DNA of 14,048 bases from an uncultured Oscillospiraceae bacterium (GTDB lineage Bacteria > Bacillota > Clostridia > Oscillospirales > Oscillospiraceae): positions 1 through 14,048 of the forward strand of contig CAJOFW010000057.1 in assembly GCA_905234005.1 (NCBI GenBank), in the 5' to 3' direction. Below the pieces are notes generated by a model that was given only the letters and a program-made list of their open reading frames with translations, ran no database searches and had not been told where the DNA came from. Of the stretch, positions 5,377-12,658 are shown in pieces. Numbering within the stretch: position 1 is the stretch's first letter; each line of letters starts with the position of its first letter. A program made the translations under genes and the position numbers.

Positions 5377-7233
5377 ATGTCTCAGGCTACAACCACGCGG
5401 CGCCGACTCCGCGTATGGCAGCGGCTTTTCATCGCGGCCGCGTTTCTGCTCATTCTCCTGTTCTGCAGCACGCTGTTTTCCGACCCCGCCGGCTCGCGGC
5501 GTGAGACCGCGGAGGAAAACATTCCGGGCGAGGAGGTCGTCACGGAGGACGCCGCCCCCGAATGGGACGAGCTGATCTACGCCTATGTCATCGCGGACGA
5601 GGGCGAGAAAACCGTCCCCTTCTACAGCGAGGCTCTGACCGAGGTCGCCCGCTGCGGCCGCGGCGCCTATATCCAGATCGAGAGCTGGGAGCCGTTCGTG
5701 GCCGAAAACGGCAGCGAATACTACCACGTCTACCACAACGGCGCGTACGGCTTCATCCCCACGGGCAACATCTCCGACGACCGCTCCGATATCATCCAGG
5801 AGACGCAGGTCTACGTCCGCACGCCCGTGAATCTCCTGCCCTCCCCGGACGGCACGGAGCCGGGCGAGCTTGTGAGCAAGGGCGATCTTCTGCGTGTCGT
5901 CGGCTACGACTACGTGACCGATACCGGCGACGTCAATATGTACGAGGTCAAGCTCGGTACGGACATCGGCTGGGTGCGCTCGTGCTACGTCGTGCCCACC
6001 TACACCGAGGCGCTCGAGGATTGGAACAACGACGACAACGTCTACGCCCTGCACGTCCAGCGCGGCGACAGCTACGGCGGCGGCGACGCGGCGGAGCTTG
6101 ACTACTGGCCGCGTGAGAAGGGCGATTTCGCCGACGAGGGCAACGCCATGCCCGACTCGTGCTACTGCCTCTACATCCCCGCCACGAGCACAAAGCCGGA
6201 CGCGATCGGGGAATACCTCAAAATGGCCGAGGGCACGGCGATCAACACATTCGTCATCACGATCTGCGACGACGGCGCGTACGCGTTCGACGCGGACGTG
6301 CTGCACGACTACGGCATCGCGGACTCCTACTACATCGAGTGCACGAAGGAGCAGTTCGCCCGCTCCGTCCAGCTCATCCATGACGCGGGCTATTACGTCG
6401 TGTGCCGCATCAACACCTTCAACGACTACGGCCTCGCGTCGGCGTATCCCGCGTGGAGCATCACAAACCTCAACGGCACGCCCATCCAGATCAACGCCAG
6501 CTACTGGCCGAGCGTATACAGCCGCGACGTGTGGCAGTACAAGGTTCTTCTCGCGCTCGAGGCCGTCGACGAGTTCGGCGTGAACGAGATCCAGTTCGAC
6601 TACGTCCGCTTCCCGGACTACATCATCAACTACGAAAACGACGGCACCGTCGACCTCAAGAACACCTACAACGAATCGAAGGCGCAGGCCGTCCAGCGCT
6701 TCCTCATGTACGCGGCCGATCTCATCCACGCCCACGGCGCGTACATATCGGCGGACGTGTTCGGCGAGACCTCGAACGACTACGTGGCCCCCTACGGCCA
6801 GTATTGGGACGCGATCAGCACGGTCGTTGACGTCATCAGCGGCATGCCGTACCCCGACCACTACTCGTCGTACTACTCCGGCGGCGAATATTACCGCCCG
6901 TACAAGCACCCCTACGCCACGCTGAACGACTGGGCCGTCCACGTCAACATGCGGCAGAGCGAGTGCTCGACCCCCGCCGTCGTCCGCACCTGGATTCAGA
7001 CGTGGAGCGACGCGGACTACTCCTACAACGAGCTTGCCATCATGCGCCAGATCGTCGCGCTGTACGACAACGACATCACGGGCGGCTACATGCCCTGGCA
7101 CGCCTACGGCTCCGCCTACGTCGCCGACAACCTCGGCTCCGCCATCGACCACGACTACTACGCCCTCTATCAGGAGGCGTCCGCGCAGGAGATGAAGCTC
7201 TCGGAGTATATGAACATCGACACAAGCGAATGA
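5377..7233 (+). CDS. membrane-anchored SH3-domain / DUF4015 putative glycoside hydrolase
   Basis: A 618-aa surface protein. An Arg-rich N-terminus and a hydrophobic segment at about 15-33 form a signal peptide or anchor. C30 lacks a lipobox (Phe at -1), so a lipoprotein is unlikely. An acidic linker (about 40-65) leads to two bacterial SH3-like segments, about 66-130 and 133-187 (the latter with QVYVRTPVNLLPSPDG and WVRSCYV). The C-terminal 370 residues match the DUF4015 putative glycoside hydrolase family: a TIM-barrel-like order with INTFVITICDDG, VVCRINTFND, and the hallmark NEIQFDYVRFPD (about 403-414, D408 a candidate catalytic or metal residue), then YISADVFGE and a GMPYPDHY segment. 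Substrate is unknown; cell-wall or exopolysaccharide targeting fits SH3 domains. The ATG at 5377 has GGGAGGG at 5363-5369; the in-frame start at 5335 overlaps the promoter and is rejected. Confidence 0.88.
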   Translation: MSQATTTRRRLRVWQRLFIAAAFLLILLFCSTLFSDPAGSRRETAEENIPGEEVVTEDAAPEWDELIYAYVIADEGEKTVPFYSEALTEVARCGRGAYIQIESWEPFVAENGSEYYHVYHNGAYGFIPTGNISDDRSDIIQETQVYVRTPVNLLPSPDGTEPGELVSKGDLLRVVGYDYVTDTGDVNMYEVKLGTDIGWVRSCYVVPTYTEALEDWNNDDNVYALHVQRGDSYGGGDAAELDYWPREKGDFADEGNAMPDSCYCLYIPATSTKPDAIGEYLKMAEGTAINTFVITICDDGAYAFDADVLHDYGIADSYYIECTKEQFARSVQLIHDAGYYVVCRINTFNDYGLASAYPAWSITNLNGTPIQINASYWPSVYSRDVWQYKVLLALEAVDEFGVNEIQFDYVRFPDYIINYENDGTVDLKNTYNESKAQAVQRFLMYAADLIHAHGAYISADVFGETSNDYVAPYGQYWDAISTVVDVISGMPYPDHYSSYYSGGEYYRPYKHPYATLNDWAVHVNMRQSECSTPAVVRTWIQTWSDADYSYNELAIMRQIVALYDNDITGGYMPWHAYGSAYVADNLGSAIDHDYYALYQEASAQEMKLSEYMNIDTSE

Positions 7234-7448
7234 TCCACCGATCCCCTGCCGGTTTGCGCTCTGCGGAAAATTATCCGATTTTATTTGCGCCTGCGGGCGC
7301 AAACCGAAGCGAGGCAGCGAGGGGTTCTGATACTGTTCTCAAATGAAAAGCTCCGTTTCGTTACCGGGCGCAAAGCCTTGGAATTGCTGCCTTTTCGAGC
7401 GAATATAAAGTTCTTTTTGATACTTACCCTTTTTTCGGGAAAAAGTAT
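7234..7448. other. non-coding stretch with repeated GGGCGCAAA and hairpins
   Basis: No gene is supported between the hydrolase stop and the terminator at 7449. A 10-bp inverted repeat, CGGTTTGCGC (7250-7259) and GCGCAAACCG (7297-7306), competes with a tight hairpin TTTGCGCC (7284-7291) / GGCGCAAA (7296-7303). GGGCGCAAA recurs near 7367-7375. An AT-rich tail holds ATACTT (7420-7425) / AAGTAT (7443-7448) around CTTTTTTCGGGAAAAAG. It resembles dispersed intergenic elements I have seen in gut Clostridia, but this is from memory. Confidence 0.4.
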
Positions 7449-7493
7449 AAGCCCCCGGATGACGACGGCTGCGCCGTTATCACCCGGGGGCTT
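7449..7493. terminator. bidirectional terminator between hydrolase and anti-sigma genes
   Basis: Perfect 10-bp arms AAGCCCCCGG (7449-7458) and CCGGGGGCTT (7484-7493) enclose an inner ACGGC/GCCGT stem. Plus-strand reading continues into TGCATATTTTGTTT; minus-strand reading continues into TATACTTTTTCCC. It can therefore serve both convergent units. Confidence 0.8.
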
Positions 7494-7544
7494 GCATATT
7501 TTGTTTATTCGCTTATTCCGCCGATTTCGCTGACGCCGCCCGCG

Positions 7545-7982
7545 TCACGCCGCGCCGTCCAGCGCCGTCCACAGGTCGGCCACGGTGCCGGGGGATTGGA
7601 TGGGGACGCCCTCGGCGGCGTCCTGCCAGAGCAGGATATCCTCCGCGTCGTCGGTCAGAAACTCGTAGATCACGCCGCCATATTCGGCGGCGGCGATGAC
7701 GTGCCACGACGCGGCGGAATCGCTGACCGCCCCGCGTGCGTCCTGCAGCAGATACAGAAACAGATCCTCGCCGTCCGCCGGAACGGCGACGGGGTCATCC
7801 CTCGTGGAACCGTAGGCGGAAGGACGCGTCCCGCCGGCGTCGGCCTCTTCGGCCGCGGCTTCCGGTTCTGCGGCCTCCTCGACCGCAGCGGTCTCCGCCG
7901 CCGGGGCCGACTGCGCCGCGGCGGTTTCATCGCCCGTCGAACGCCTCCCCGGCCGCCTCCGGCTCGGGCACGGGCATATCAT
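7545..7982 (-). pseudogene. out-of-frame C-terminal part of the anti-sigma factor
   Basis: This frame continues the anti-sigma factor's extracellular half after a probable 1-base insertion. From GDETAAAQ (about residue 17 of the open frame) it encodes an Ala/Glu-rich linker of about 35 residues and a globular end containing EDLFLYLLQDARG, WHVIAAAEYGGVIYEFL and LWTALDG. Only about 129 residues are meaningful. The residues before the junction (MICPCPSRRRPGRRST) are the anti-sigma DNA read in the wrong frame. The open-frame ATG at 7982 has a GGAG only 4-5 nt upstream, so independent translation is possible but less convincing. Removing one G at 7933-7935 joins GEAFD directly to GDETAAAQ in one continuous protein of about 325 aa. 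Confidence 0.7.
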
Positions 7983-8520
7983 ACGGCTCCGATACGGTGA
8001 ATTCCTCCGAGACGGCCTTTTCCATCATGGTTTCATCGCCGCTTCTGCCCCAAAGCACGCCCCGTGCGGCGATGGCCGCGCCGCCGATCACGACGACGAG
8101 ACAGGCCGCGACGGCGAAGCCGACCCAGCGGCGGCGCTTCTTCCGTCGTCCGGCAGGCTTGTACGCGTTCGCCGGGCGGTCGGGCATCCCGGATGGTCCC
8201 GACGTGTATTCGTCACGGAACTGTGCGCGGGTATCCCCGGTGTTTACGCGGCCGGGACGATCGGGGGCGGCGCCGGCGCCTGTGCGCACAGGGTCGCCAT
8301 CGGCGCGGATGCGGGCCATGACGCCCTCGCACAGGGCGGCGGGCGGCTCCGCGTCGTCCTCGTTCAGGGCCCTGGTCATCGCGGCGTAGACGCGCAGCAG
8401 GCCGCCGCATTCGCGGCAGGTGCGCAGATGCGTCGCGAGCAGATCAAACTCGTCGTCGGTGAGTCCGTCGTCCGGAATGCGGTTGATGAGGGACTGCCAG
8501 TATTCACATTGCGTGCTCAC
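7927..8520 (-). CDS. zinc-binding (zf-HC2) anti-sigma factor, frame broken before its C-terminus
   Basis: A membrane anti-sigma factor that would hold the adjacent ECF sigma factor inactive. The N-terminus has the ZAS zinc motif: C5, then H31-x3-C35-x2-C38 in ATHLRTCRECGG. A flexible region follows, then a basic stop-transfer RRKKRRR and one membrane helix at about 132-153, with a short extracellular tail ending GEAFDGR. Members normally carry a longer outer sensor domain; here it is found in the next frame (7545 onward). Start choice: GTG at 8520 has GGGAGG at 8-nt spacing, whereas the GTG at 8529 lies within that ribosome site. It overlaps the sigma gene by 17 bp. As sequenced, the product keeps sigma-binding and membrane parts but loses the outer domain. 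Confidence 0.85.
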   Translation of the reverse strand: MSTQCEYWQSLINRIPDDGLTDDEFDLLATHLRTCRECGGLLRVYAAMTRALNEDDAEPPAALCEGVMARIRADGDPVRTGAGAAPDRPGRVNTGDTRAQFRDEYTSGPSGMPDRPANAYKPAGRRKKRRRWVGFAVAACLVVVIGGAAIAARGVLWGRSGDETMMEKAVSEEFTVSEPYDMPVPEPEAAGEAFDGR

Positions 8521-9139
8521 GAGGCTCACCTCCCTTTCCGATTTGCGCGTTCGATGGATTAGACGGTTCGCCGCCGGAAATGTTCCCGCCGCGCAGCAAA
8601 ATGGCGGCGAGGCTCCGCCGCGCCCGGTACAGGCGGCTCTTGGCCGTGCCCGTCTCTATGCCGGCGACGTGGGCGATTTCGTCGTAGGAAAGGCCGTTTA
8701 TCTCCCGCAGCACGAGAACCTCCCGGTACTCCGGCGAGAGCGCGTTCAGCCCCTCGTGTACGGCGCGGCGCAGCTCGGCGCGTTCCAGCTCCGTCTGCGG
8801 GTCGAAGCGATCGTCGGGGATGGGCAGCTCGGCCCCCTCGTCGTCCTCGAGCGGCATGGGCGGCTCGGCCGGACGCCTGCGGAGGGCGTCGCGGCATACG
8901 TTCGCGGCGGTTTTATACAGCCATACGGAAAACCGGCTCTCCCCCCGGAAGGACGAGAGCGCCCGATACGCCCGGAAAAACGCCTCCTGCGACGCGTCGA
9001 GGGCGTCCTGCTCCGAGCCGAGCATCCGCAGGCATAGGGCGTATATCCCCCGCTCGTTCGCCCGCACCAGCTCCTCGAACCGGTCGGTCTGACCGTCGAG
9101 GACGGCGGCGATGACGAGGGCCTCCTGTTCCTGTGTCAT
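8504..9139 (-). CDS. ECF RNA polymerase sigma factor (SigW-like)
   Basis: A 211-aa group 4 sigma factor. Region 2 spans about residues 20-88 (FEELVRANERGIYALCLRML, then DALDASQEAFFRAYRALSSF and FSVWLYKTAANVCRDALRRR, which bind the -10 element). Region 4 spans about 131-183 (LSPEYREVLVLREINGLSYDEIA, then the recognition helix TGTAKSRLYRARRSL for the -35). No region 1 or 3 is present. It has a short Ser/Asn-rich C-terminal extension. The ATG overlaps the dusB stop (ATGA) with AAAAGGGAG as ribosome site, and its own 3' end overlaps the anti-sigma gene, so the three genes form one coupled operon. The signal and regulon are not visible; envelope stress is the usual role of this class. Confidence 0.94.
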   Translation of the reverse strand: MTQEQEALVIAAVLDGQTDRFEELVRANERGIYALCLRMLGSEQDALDASQEAFFRAYRALSSFRGESRFSVWLYKTAANVCRDALRRRPAEPPMPLEDDEGAELPIPDDRFDPQTELERAELRRAVHEGLNALSPEYREVLVLREINGLSYDEIAHVAGIETGTAKSRLYRARRSLAAILLRGGNISGGEPSNPSNAQIGKGGEPREHAM

Positions 9140-10110
9140 GTGTGTACAAGCTCCCTTTTGATACGTTTTGCGAGGTCGTATATGTCGTCGAGCGTGCTGA
9201 CACGCACCGCGTCGCGCTTGAACGGGCCGGCGTGCGGCACGCCGCGCAGATACCAGCAGAGCTGACGCCGCGCCTCAAGGCACGCGATGCGCGGATCCTT
9301 CCACGCGCACGCAAGCTCGAGCTGGCGCACGGCGGCGTCGACGCGTTCCTCAAGCGGCGGCAGCGGCGGCTCCGGCTCTCCGGCGAGGGCGGCGTTGATC
9401 CGCGCAAATATCCACGGGTCGCCGAACGCGCCGCGTCCGACCATGAGCATATCCGCGTTCGTGCGTTTTAATATGCGCACGGCGTCCGCGCCGGAGAACA
9501 CGTCGCCGTTCGCGATGACGGGGATGCTAACGGCGGCCTTTACGTCGCGGATGATGTCCCAGTCGGCGACGCCGGCGTACATCTGCACCCGCGTGCGGCC
9601 ATGGACGGCGATGGCCGAGGCGCCGGCCTGCTCGCATATTTTCCCGAATTCGACAGCGTTCACATGGCCGCCGTCAAAGCCCTTGCGGAATTTCACGGTG
9701 ACCGGCGCGTCGACGCTCCGAACGCAGGACTCGATGATACGCGCCGCACACTCCGGGTCGAGCATGAGCGCCGATCCGTCCCCGCTGCGAACAACCTTGC
9801 CGACCGGACAGCCCATGTTGATGTCGAGGATGTCCGCGCGCGATATCTCGAGCGCTTTGGCCGCGGCCTCGCCCATGATCGCGGGATCGGAGCCGAATAT
9901 CTGCGCGCACGTCGGCCGGTCGCCCTCCGGGATGAACAAAAGCTCCCCGGTCTTGCGGTCGCCGTACATAAGCCCCCGGCTCGATACCATCTCCGTGCAC
10001 GTCATCGCCGCGCCCTGCTCAAAACAGACGTGCCGGAACGCCGCGTCCGTGACGCCGGCCATCGGCCCGAGCGCCGCGAGGCCGTTCATCTGAATGCTTC
10101 CTATGTTCAT
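9136..10110 (-). CDS. dusB: tRNA-dihydrouridine synthase (DusB-type)
   Basis: A 324-aa FMN enzyme that reduces specific uridines in the tRNA D-loop to dihydrouridine using NADPH. The N-terminal phosphate/FMN strand reads GPMAGVTDAAFR (15-26). The catalytic cysteine lies in the family signature INMGCPVGKV (C101). Further flavin-binding segments are VKFRKGFDG, HGRTRVQMYAG, VIANGDVFSG and MLMVGRGAFGDPW. The helical tRNA-binding C-terminal domain ends LVHT. The start at 10110 aligns with the E. coli DusB N-terminus (M-R-I-G...), although an ATG at 10089 has a better ribosome site (AGGAAG at 7 nt). It leads the operon with the sigma and anti-sigma genes and overlaps the sigma gene by ATGA. Confidence 0.95.
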   Translation of the reverse strand: MNIGSIQMNGLAALGPMAGVTDAAFRHVCFEQGAAMTCTEMVSSRGLMYGDRKTGELLFIPEGDRPTCAQIFGSDPAIMGEAAAKALEISRADILDINMGCPVGKVVRSGDGSALMLDPECAARIIESCVRSVDAPVTVKFRKGFDGGHVNAVEFGKICEQAGASAIAVHGRTRVQMYAGVADWDIIRDVKAAVSIPVIANGDVFSGADAVRILKRTNADMLMVGRGAFGDPWIFARINAALAGEPEPPLPPLEERVDAAVRQLELACAWKDPRIACLEARRQLCWYLRGVPHAGPFKRDAVRVSTLDDIYDLAKRIKRELVHT

Positions 10111-10116
10111 GCCGCC

Positions 10117-10145
10117 ATTTTAACGGTATGTCGCCCCGGTGTCAA
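10117..10145 (-). promoter_or_regulatory. strong sigma-A promoter placed for a leaderless dusB mRNA
   Basis: On the minus strand the -35 is TTGACA (10140-10145) and the -10 is TAAAAT (10117-10122), with a 17-bp spacer. Only six bases (10111-10116) separate the -10 from the A of the ATG at 10110, so transcription should begin at or within a base or two of the start codon. Confidence 0.8.
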
Positions 10146-10195
10146 GGCATTGCCGCTTTTTTTGGCCCGCGAACACGCTGCGGCGCCGTGCCGCG

Positions 10196-11080
10196 TCAGA
10201 CGGCGGTATCGGCGGTGTTTCGTATCCGGATCGTCACGAGCGTCTCGTCTTCGGTCTGCTCGTGGGCGACGTCTACGGCCATGCCGCCGCGCCGCATACG
10301 CTCCACGCTGCGGCGCAGCGAGGACATGAAGCCCTTCATATCCCGGGCCGGACGCCTCGTGACAGCCCCGTCCGCCGGGTCATCCGTCCCCTCCGCATTC
10401 TCCGCATTTTCGGCATTCTCCGGATTGTCCCCGTTTTCCGTATTCTCCGCGTTTTCCGCGAGAAACGATTCGACGCGGCGCTCCGTCTCCGCGACGTTCA
10501 GGCGCTGCTCCACGATGAGGCGCAGCACGGCGCGGCGGGCGTCGTCGTCGGGCAGACGCAGAAGGGCGCGGCCGTGGCGTTCGGTCAGCCCCTCGCCGCG
10601 CAGGGTGTCCAGCACGTCCTCGGGCAGGCGGAGAAGACGGAGCTTGTTCGCGACGGCGGACTGGCTCATGCCGAGCCGAGCCGCGCATTCCTCCTGGCTC
10701 AGCCCGAACAGGCTGATGAGCCGCGCCATGCCCTGCGCCTGCTCTATGTAGTCGAGGTCGCGCCGCTGCAGGTTCTCCACGAGCGCGATCAGCCCGGACT
10801 CCGCGCCGTCCACCTCGAGCACGATGCATGGCACCTCGTCCAGACCGGCCAGCTTCGCCGCCCGCAGACGGCGCTCCCCGGCCACCAGCTCATACTGCCC
10901 CTGCCGGCGGCGCACGGACAGCGGACTGAGAACGCCGTAGCGGCGGATGCTCTCGGCCATGCCTGCAAGGCTATCCTCGTCGAATACGCAGCGCGGCTGG
11001 CAGGGGTTCGGCGCGATCTCGTCCACCCGCAGGCTGACAAGCTTCGACGCCGCGTTTCTCTGACGCGTGAACAGCGGCAT
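10196..11080 (-). CDS. noc: nucleoid occlusion protein Noc (ParB/Spo0J family)
   Basis: A 294-aa ParB-fold protein that by family knowledge binds CTP and DNA, spreads and links cell division to chromosome position. The N-terminal domain has EIAPNPCQPR and the ParB box GERRLRA (68-74). The central HTH is LSQEECAARLGMSQSAVANKLRLL (127-150) followed by LTERHGRALLRLP. The C-terminal stretch ARDMKGFMSSLRRSVE...VTIRIRN resembles the Noc C-terminus more than Spo0J. Unlike typical Noc, an Asn/Glu-rich linker (208-231) precedes that domain, and the N-terminal membrane-targeting segment is short (MPLFTRQRN). The ATG at 11080 has AAGGAG at 9 nt. The neighbours are dusB and a DUF378 gene, not the usual rsmG or parA/parB, so this copy is away from the standard origin cluster. 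Plain ParB is the alternative. Confidence 0.82.
   Translation of the reverse strand: MPLFTRQRNAASKLVSLRVDEIAPNPCQPRCVFDEDSLAGMAESIRRYGVLSPLSVRRRQGQYELVAGERRLRAAKLAGLDEVPCIVLEVDGAESGLIALVENLQRRDLDYIEQAQGMARLISLFGLSQEECAARLGMSQSAVANKLRLLRLPEDVLDTLRGEGLTERHGRALLRLPDDDARRAVLRLIVEQRLNVAETERRVESFLAENAENTENGDNPENAENAENAEGTDDPADGAVTRRPARDMKGFMSSLRRSVERMRRGGMAVDVAHEQTEDETLVTIRIRNTADTAV
10388..10459 (-). repeat. low-complexity (E/D)NAEN coding repeat in noc
   Basis: About 24 codons (residues 208-231) alternate Glu-Asn pairs with Ala, Thr, Gly or Pro. At DNA level, 9-bp units of the type GAGAATGCC/GAAAATGCG are tandemly repeated with synonymous drift. It forms a flexible acidic linker between the DNA-binding and dimerisation parts. 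Confidence 0.8.
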
Positions 11081-11153
11081 GATATCAGCTCCTTTTGATC
11101 GTTTTGAATCGTATGTTTTCTCCCCTTCCCCGATTCTACCGCAGCCGCCGCGT

Positions 11154-11196
11154 AAAAAAACGCGAAAGGCCGCCGGAGCCTGTCCGACAGCCTTTC
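11154..11196 (-). terminator. intrinsic terminator after the DUF378 gene
   Basis: On the minus strand GAAAGGC (11190-11196) and GCCTTTC (11164-11170) form a 7-bp stem with an inner CTGT/ACAG pairing, followed after GCG by seven T residues (11154-11160). It insulates noc from the upstream DUF378 gene. Confidence 0.75.
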
Positions 11197-11267
11197 TTTC
11201 TGATCGCCGCGTCCGTGAAGACGACATCGCGCAGCGCAGGGCGCGCCGCCTTTCTGCGCGTATTGCG

Positions 11268-11480
11268 TTACGCTTCCTCGTCGGCTTCGTCCCGTGCGCG
11301 GAACAGCAGCGAGATGCACCACAGCGCCGCGATCCCCACCAGCGTATAGATGACGCGGGAGAGCATGGACGTCTGTCCGCCGAAGAGCCACGCGACGAGG
11401 TCGAATTTGAAAAGTCCGACGCTGCCCCAGTTGATTCCGCCGATGACGGCGAGGATCAGGGCGATCCTGTCAATGACCAT
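11268..11480 (-). CDS. DUF378 family small membrane protein
   Basis: A 70-aa protein with two membrane helices: RIALILAVIGGINWGSVGLF (about 5-24) and a second helix at about 41-61 (SRVIYTLVGIAALWCISLLF). The INWG and FDLVAWLFG motifs are hallmarks of DUF378 (YuzA-like) proteins, whose function is unknown. The C-terminus is short and acidic. The ATG at 11480 follows AAGGAGAAAGG. The longer open frame upstream is Arg-rich and crosses the terminator at 11542-11569, so it is rejected. It lies between two terminators and is probably monocistronic; I see no confident promoter. Confidence 0.88.
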   Translation of the reverse strand: MVIDRIALILAVIGGINWGSVGLFKFDLVAWLFGGQTSMLSRVIYTLVGIAALWCISLLFRARDEADEEA

Positions 11481-11541
11481 ATCCAGCCTTTCTCCTTTTT
11501 TGACGTTTCGCCGGATAGTGTGCCGCGCCGCCGCGTAAAAT

Positions 11542-11569
11542 ATGCGCACGCCGCCATCGACGTGCGCAT
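11542..11569. terminator. hairpin terminator after the EamA gene
   Basis: A perfect 9-bp inverted repeat, ATGCGCACG (11542-11550) and CGTGCGCAT (11561-11569), has a 10-nt loop. On the minus strand it is followed by ATTTTA and preceded by an A tract (plus-strand T6 at 11575-11580), so it could act in both directions. It ends the transporter transcript 20 bp after its stop. Confidence 0.7.
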
Positions 11570-11589
11570 GGAAATTTTTTCTGTTTGTT

Positions 11590-12555
11590 TTATGATTGCG
11601 GCGCGGTATCGTCCGTTCGCGGCGTTTCATCGTCCGTTCCATCCGCCGGGGTCGTCTGTACGAGGAGCACGGCGCCGAGGACGAGGACACAGCCGACGAT
11701 CTCCCACGCCGTCAGCGTCGAGCCGGGCATAAACACATAGCCCGCCAGCACCGCGAAAACGCTCTCGAGGCTCAGGATCAGCGACGCGACCGCCGGGTGC
11801 ACGCCCTTTTGGGCGACGACCTGCAGCGTGTACGCGACGCCGCAGCTCATGACGCCGGCGTAGCCGATGGGAAGCCAGCAGGCGAGGATATCGGACATAC
11901 GCGGCGATTCCCGCAGCAGCATGAACGGAAGGCTCCAAAGCCCGCAGACGAAAAACTGCACGCAGCTCATCCGCACGCCGTCCACAAGCGGCGAGAAGTG
12001 GTCGACGCACAGGATGTGCACCGAGAACACAAACGCGCACATCAGCACGAGAAGATCGCTCGCCCCGAGGGCGACGCCCTCGCCGGCGAGAAGCCCGTCC
12101 ATCAGCGACAGGCAGAAGAACCCGGCGACGGCCACCGCCACGGCGATCCAGACCCGCCCCGGCGACTTCTTCCCAAGCAGCATGCCGAAGATCGGGACGA
12201 TGACGACGTAACAGGTCGTGATGAACCCGGCCTTGCCTACGTTTGTCGTCTCATCCTGCGCCGCGATGCCGAGCTGCTGCAGGCTCGACGCGACGAACAG
12301 CACCGTGCCGCAGACAAGGCCGCCGAGCAGGATATCGCGCCGCCGTCCCTTCTCGAACGCGCCGGAGTGTGAACGGATGCGGTCGAGCAGCGGTATGACC
12401 GGCAGGAGCACCGCCCCGCCGAGCAGCGAACGCACGCCGTTGTACGTAAACGGCCCGACATACGCCATGCCCTCCTTCTGGGACACGAACGCTATGCCCC
12501 AGATCACGGCGGCGAGCAGCATCATCAGCGGGTAGCGGGCGGATTGCTTTTTCAT
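11590..12555 (-). CDS. EamA-domain DMT-superfamily transporter (putative exporter)
   Basis: A 321-aa inner-membrane protein made of two tandem EamA repeats of about five helices each (about 8-151 and 165-300). The first opens MLLAAVIWGIAFVSQK, with the VIWG..FV pattern typical of the family; the second contains CGVAYTLQVVAQK and PAVASLILSLESVFAVLAGY, the conserved end helices. A hydrophilic Asp/Thr-rich tail follows. The family (RhaT/YdcZ/YcxC-like) exports amino acids and other metabolites by proton exchange; the substrate cannot be told from sequence. The ATG at 12555 (MKKQSARYP) has GGAG about 10 nt upstream; upstream in-frame codons run through the promoter region. It is divergent from the CoA-transferase operon and monocistronic. 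Confidence 0.92.
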   Translation of the reverse strand: MKKQSARYPLMMLLAAVIWGIAFVSQKEGMAYVGPFTYNGVRSLLGGAVLLPVIPLLDRIRSHSGAFEKGRRRDILLGGLVCGTVLFVASSLQQLGIAAQDETTNVGKAGFITTCYVVIVPIFGMLLGKKSPGRVWIAVAVAVAGFFCLSLMDGLLAGEGVALGASDLLVLMCAFVFSVHILCVDHFSPLVDGVRMSCVQFFVCGLWSLPFMLLRESPRMSDILACWLPIGYAGVMSCGVAYTLQVVAQKGVHPAVASLILSLESVFAVLAGYVFMPGSTLTAWEIVGCVLVLGAVLLVQTTPADGTDDETPRTDDTAPQS

Positions 12556-12598
12556 GGAGAACCACTCCGATTCAGTCGATTTTTTACATACGGCGTAC

Positions 12599-12607
12599 AG
12601 CATAGCA
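12599..12607 (-). promoter_or_regulatory. extended -10 promoter for the EamA gene
   Basis: The minus strand reads TGCTATGCT, a TGn extension followed by TATGCT. No recognisable -35 lies at 16-18 bp; the 9-bp inverted repeat at 12618-12655 occupies that place. The transcript would have a leader of about 37 nt. Confidence 0.4.
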
Positions 12608-12617
12608 CATTTTTTTG

Positions 12618-12655
12618 CCCCGCGCCATAGAAAATGGAAAAATTTCGGCGCGGGG
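12618..12655. promoter_or_regulatory. inverted repeat between two divergent promoters
   Basis: Perfect 9-bp arms CCCCGCGCC (12618-12626) and GGCGCGGGG (12647-12655) surround a 20-nt A/T-rich centre. The right arm ends 3 bp before the CoA-transferase -35 and the left arm covers the -35 position of the EamA promoter. There is no T tract on either strand after the stem, so a regulator site is likelier than a terminator (inference). Confidence 0.5.
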
Positions 12656-12658
12656 GAT

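Noticed and set aside
5287..7302. 671-aa minus-strand open frame opposite the DUF4015 gene
   Set aside because: Val/Asp/Arg-rich shadow with no recognisable fold; the plus strand has promoter, ribosome site and domains.
10113..10120. CGCCATTT at the dusB -10 as another repressor operator
   Set aside because: A single copy of an 8-mer is expected about this often by chance; the same word (reverse complement) also occurs inside the sigma gene at 8599-8606.
12618..12655. Inverted repeat as a terminator
   Set aside because: No T tract follows the stem on either strand; the A/T runs are on the wrong side.
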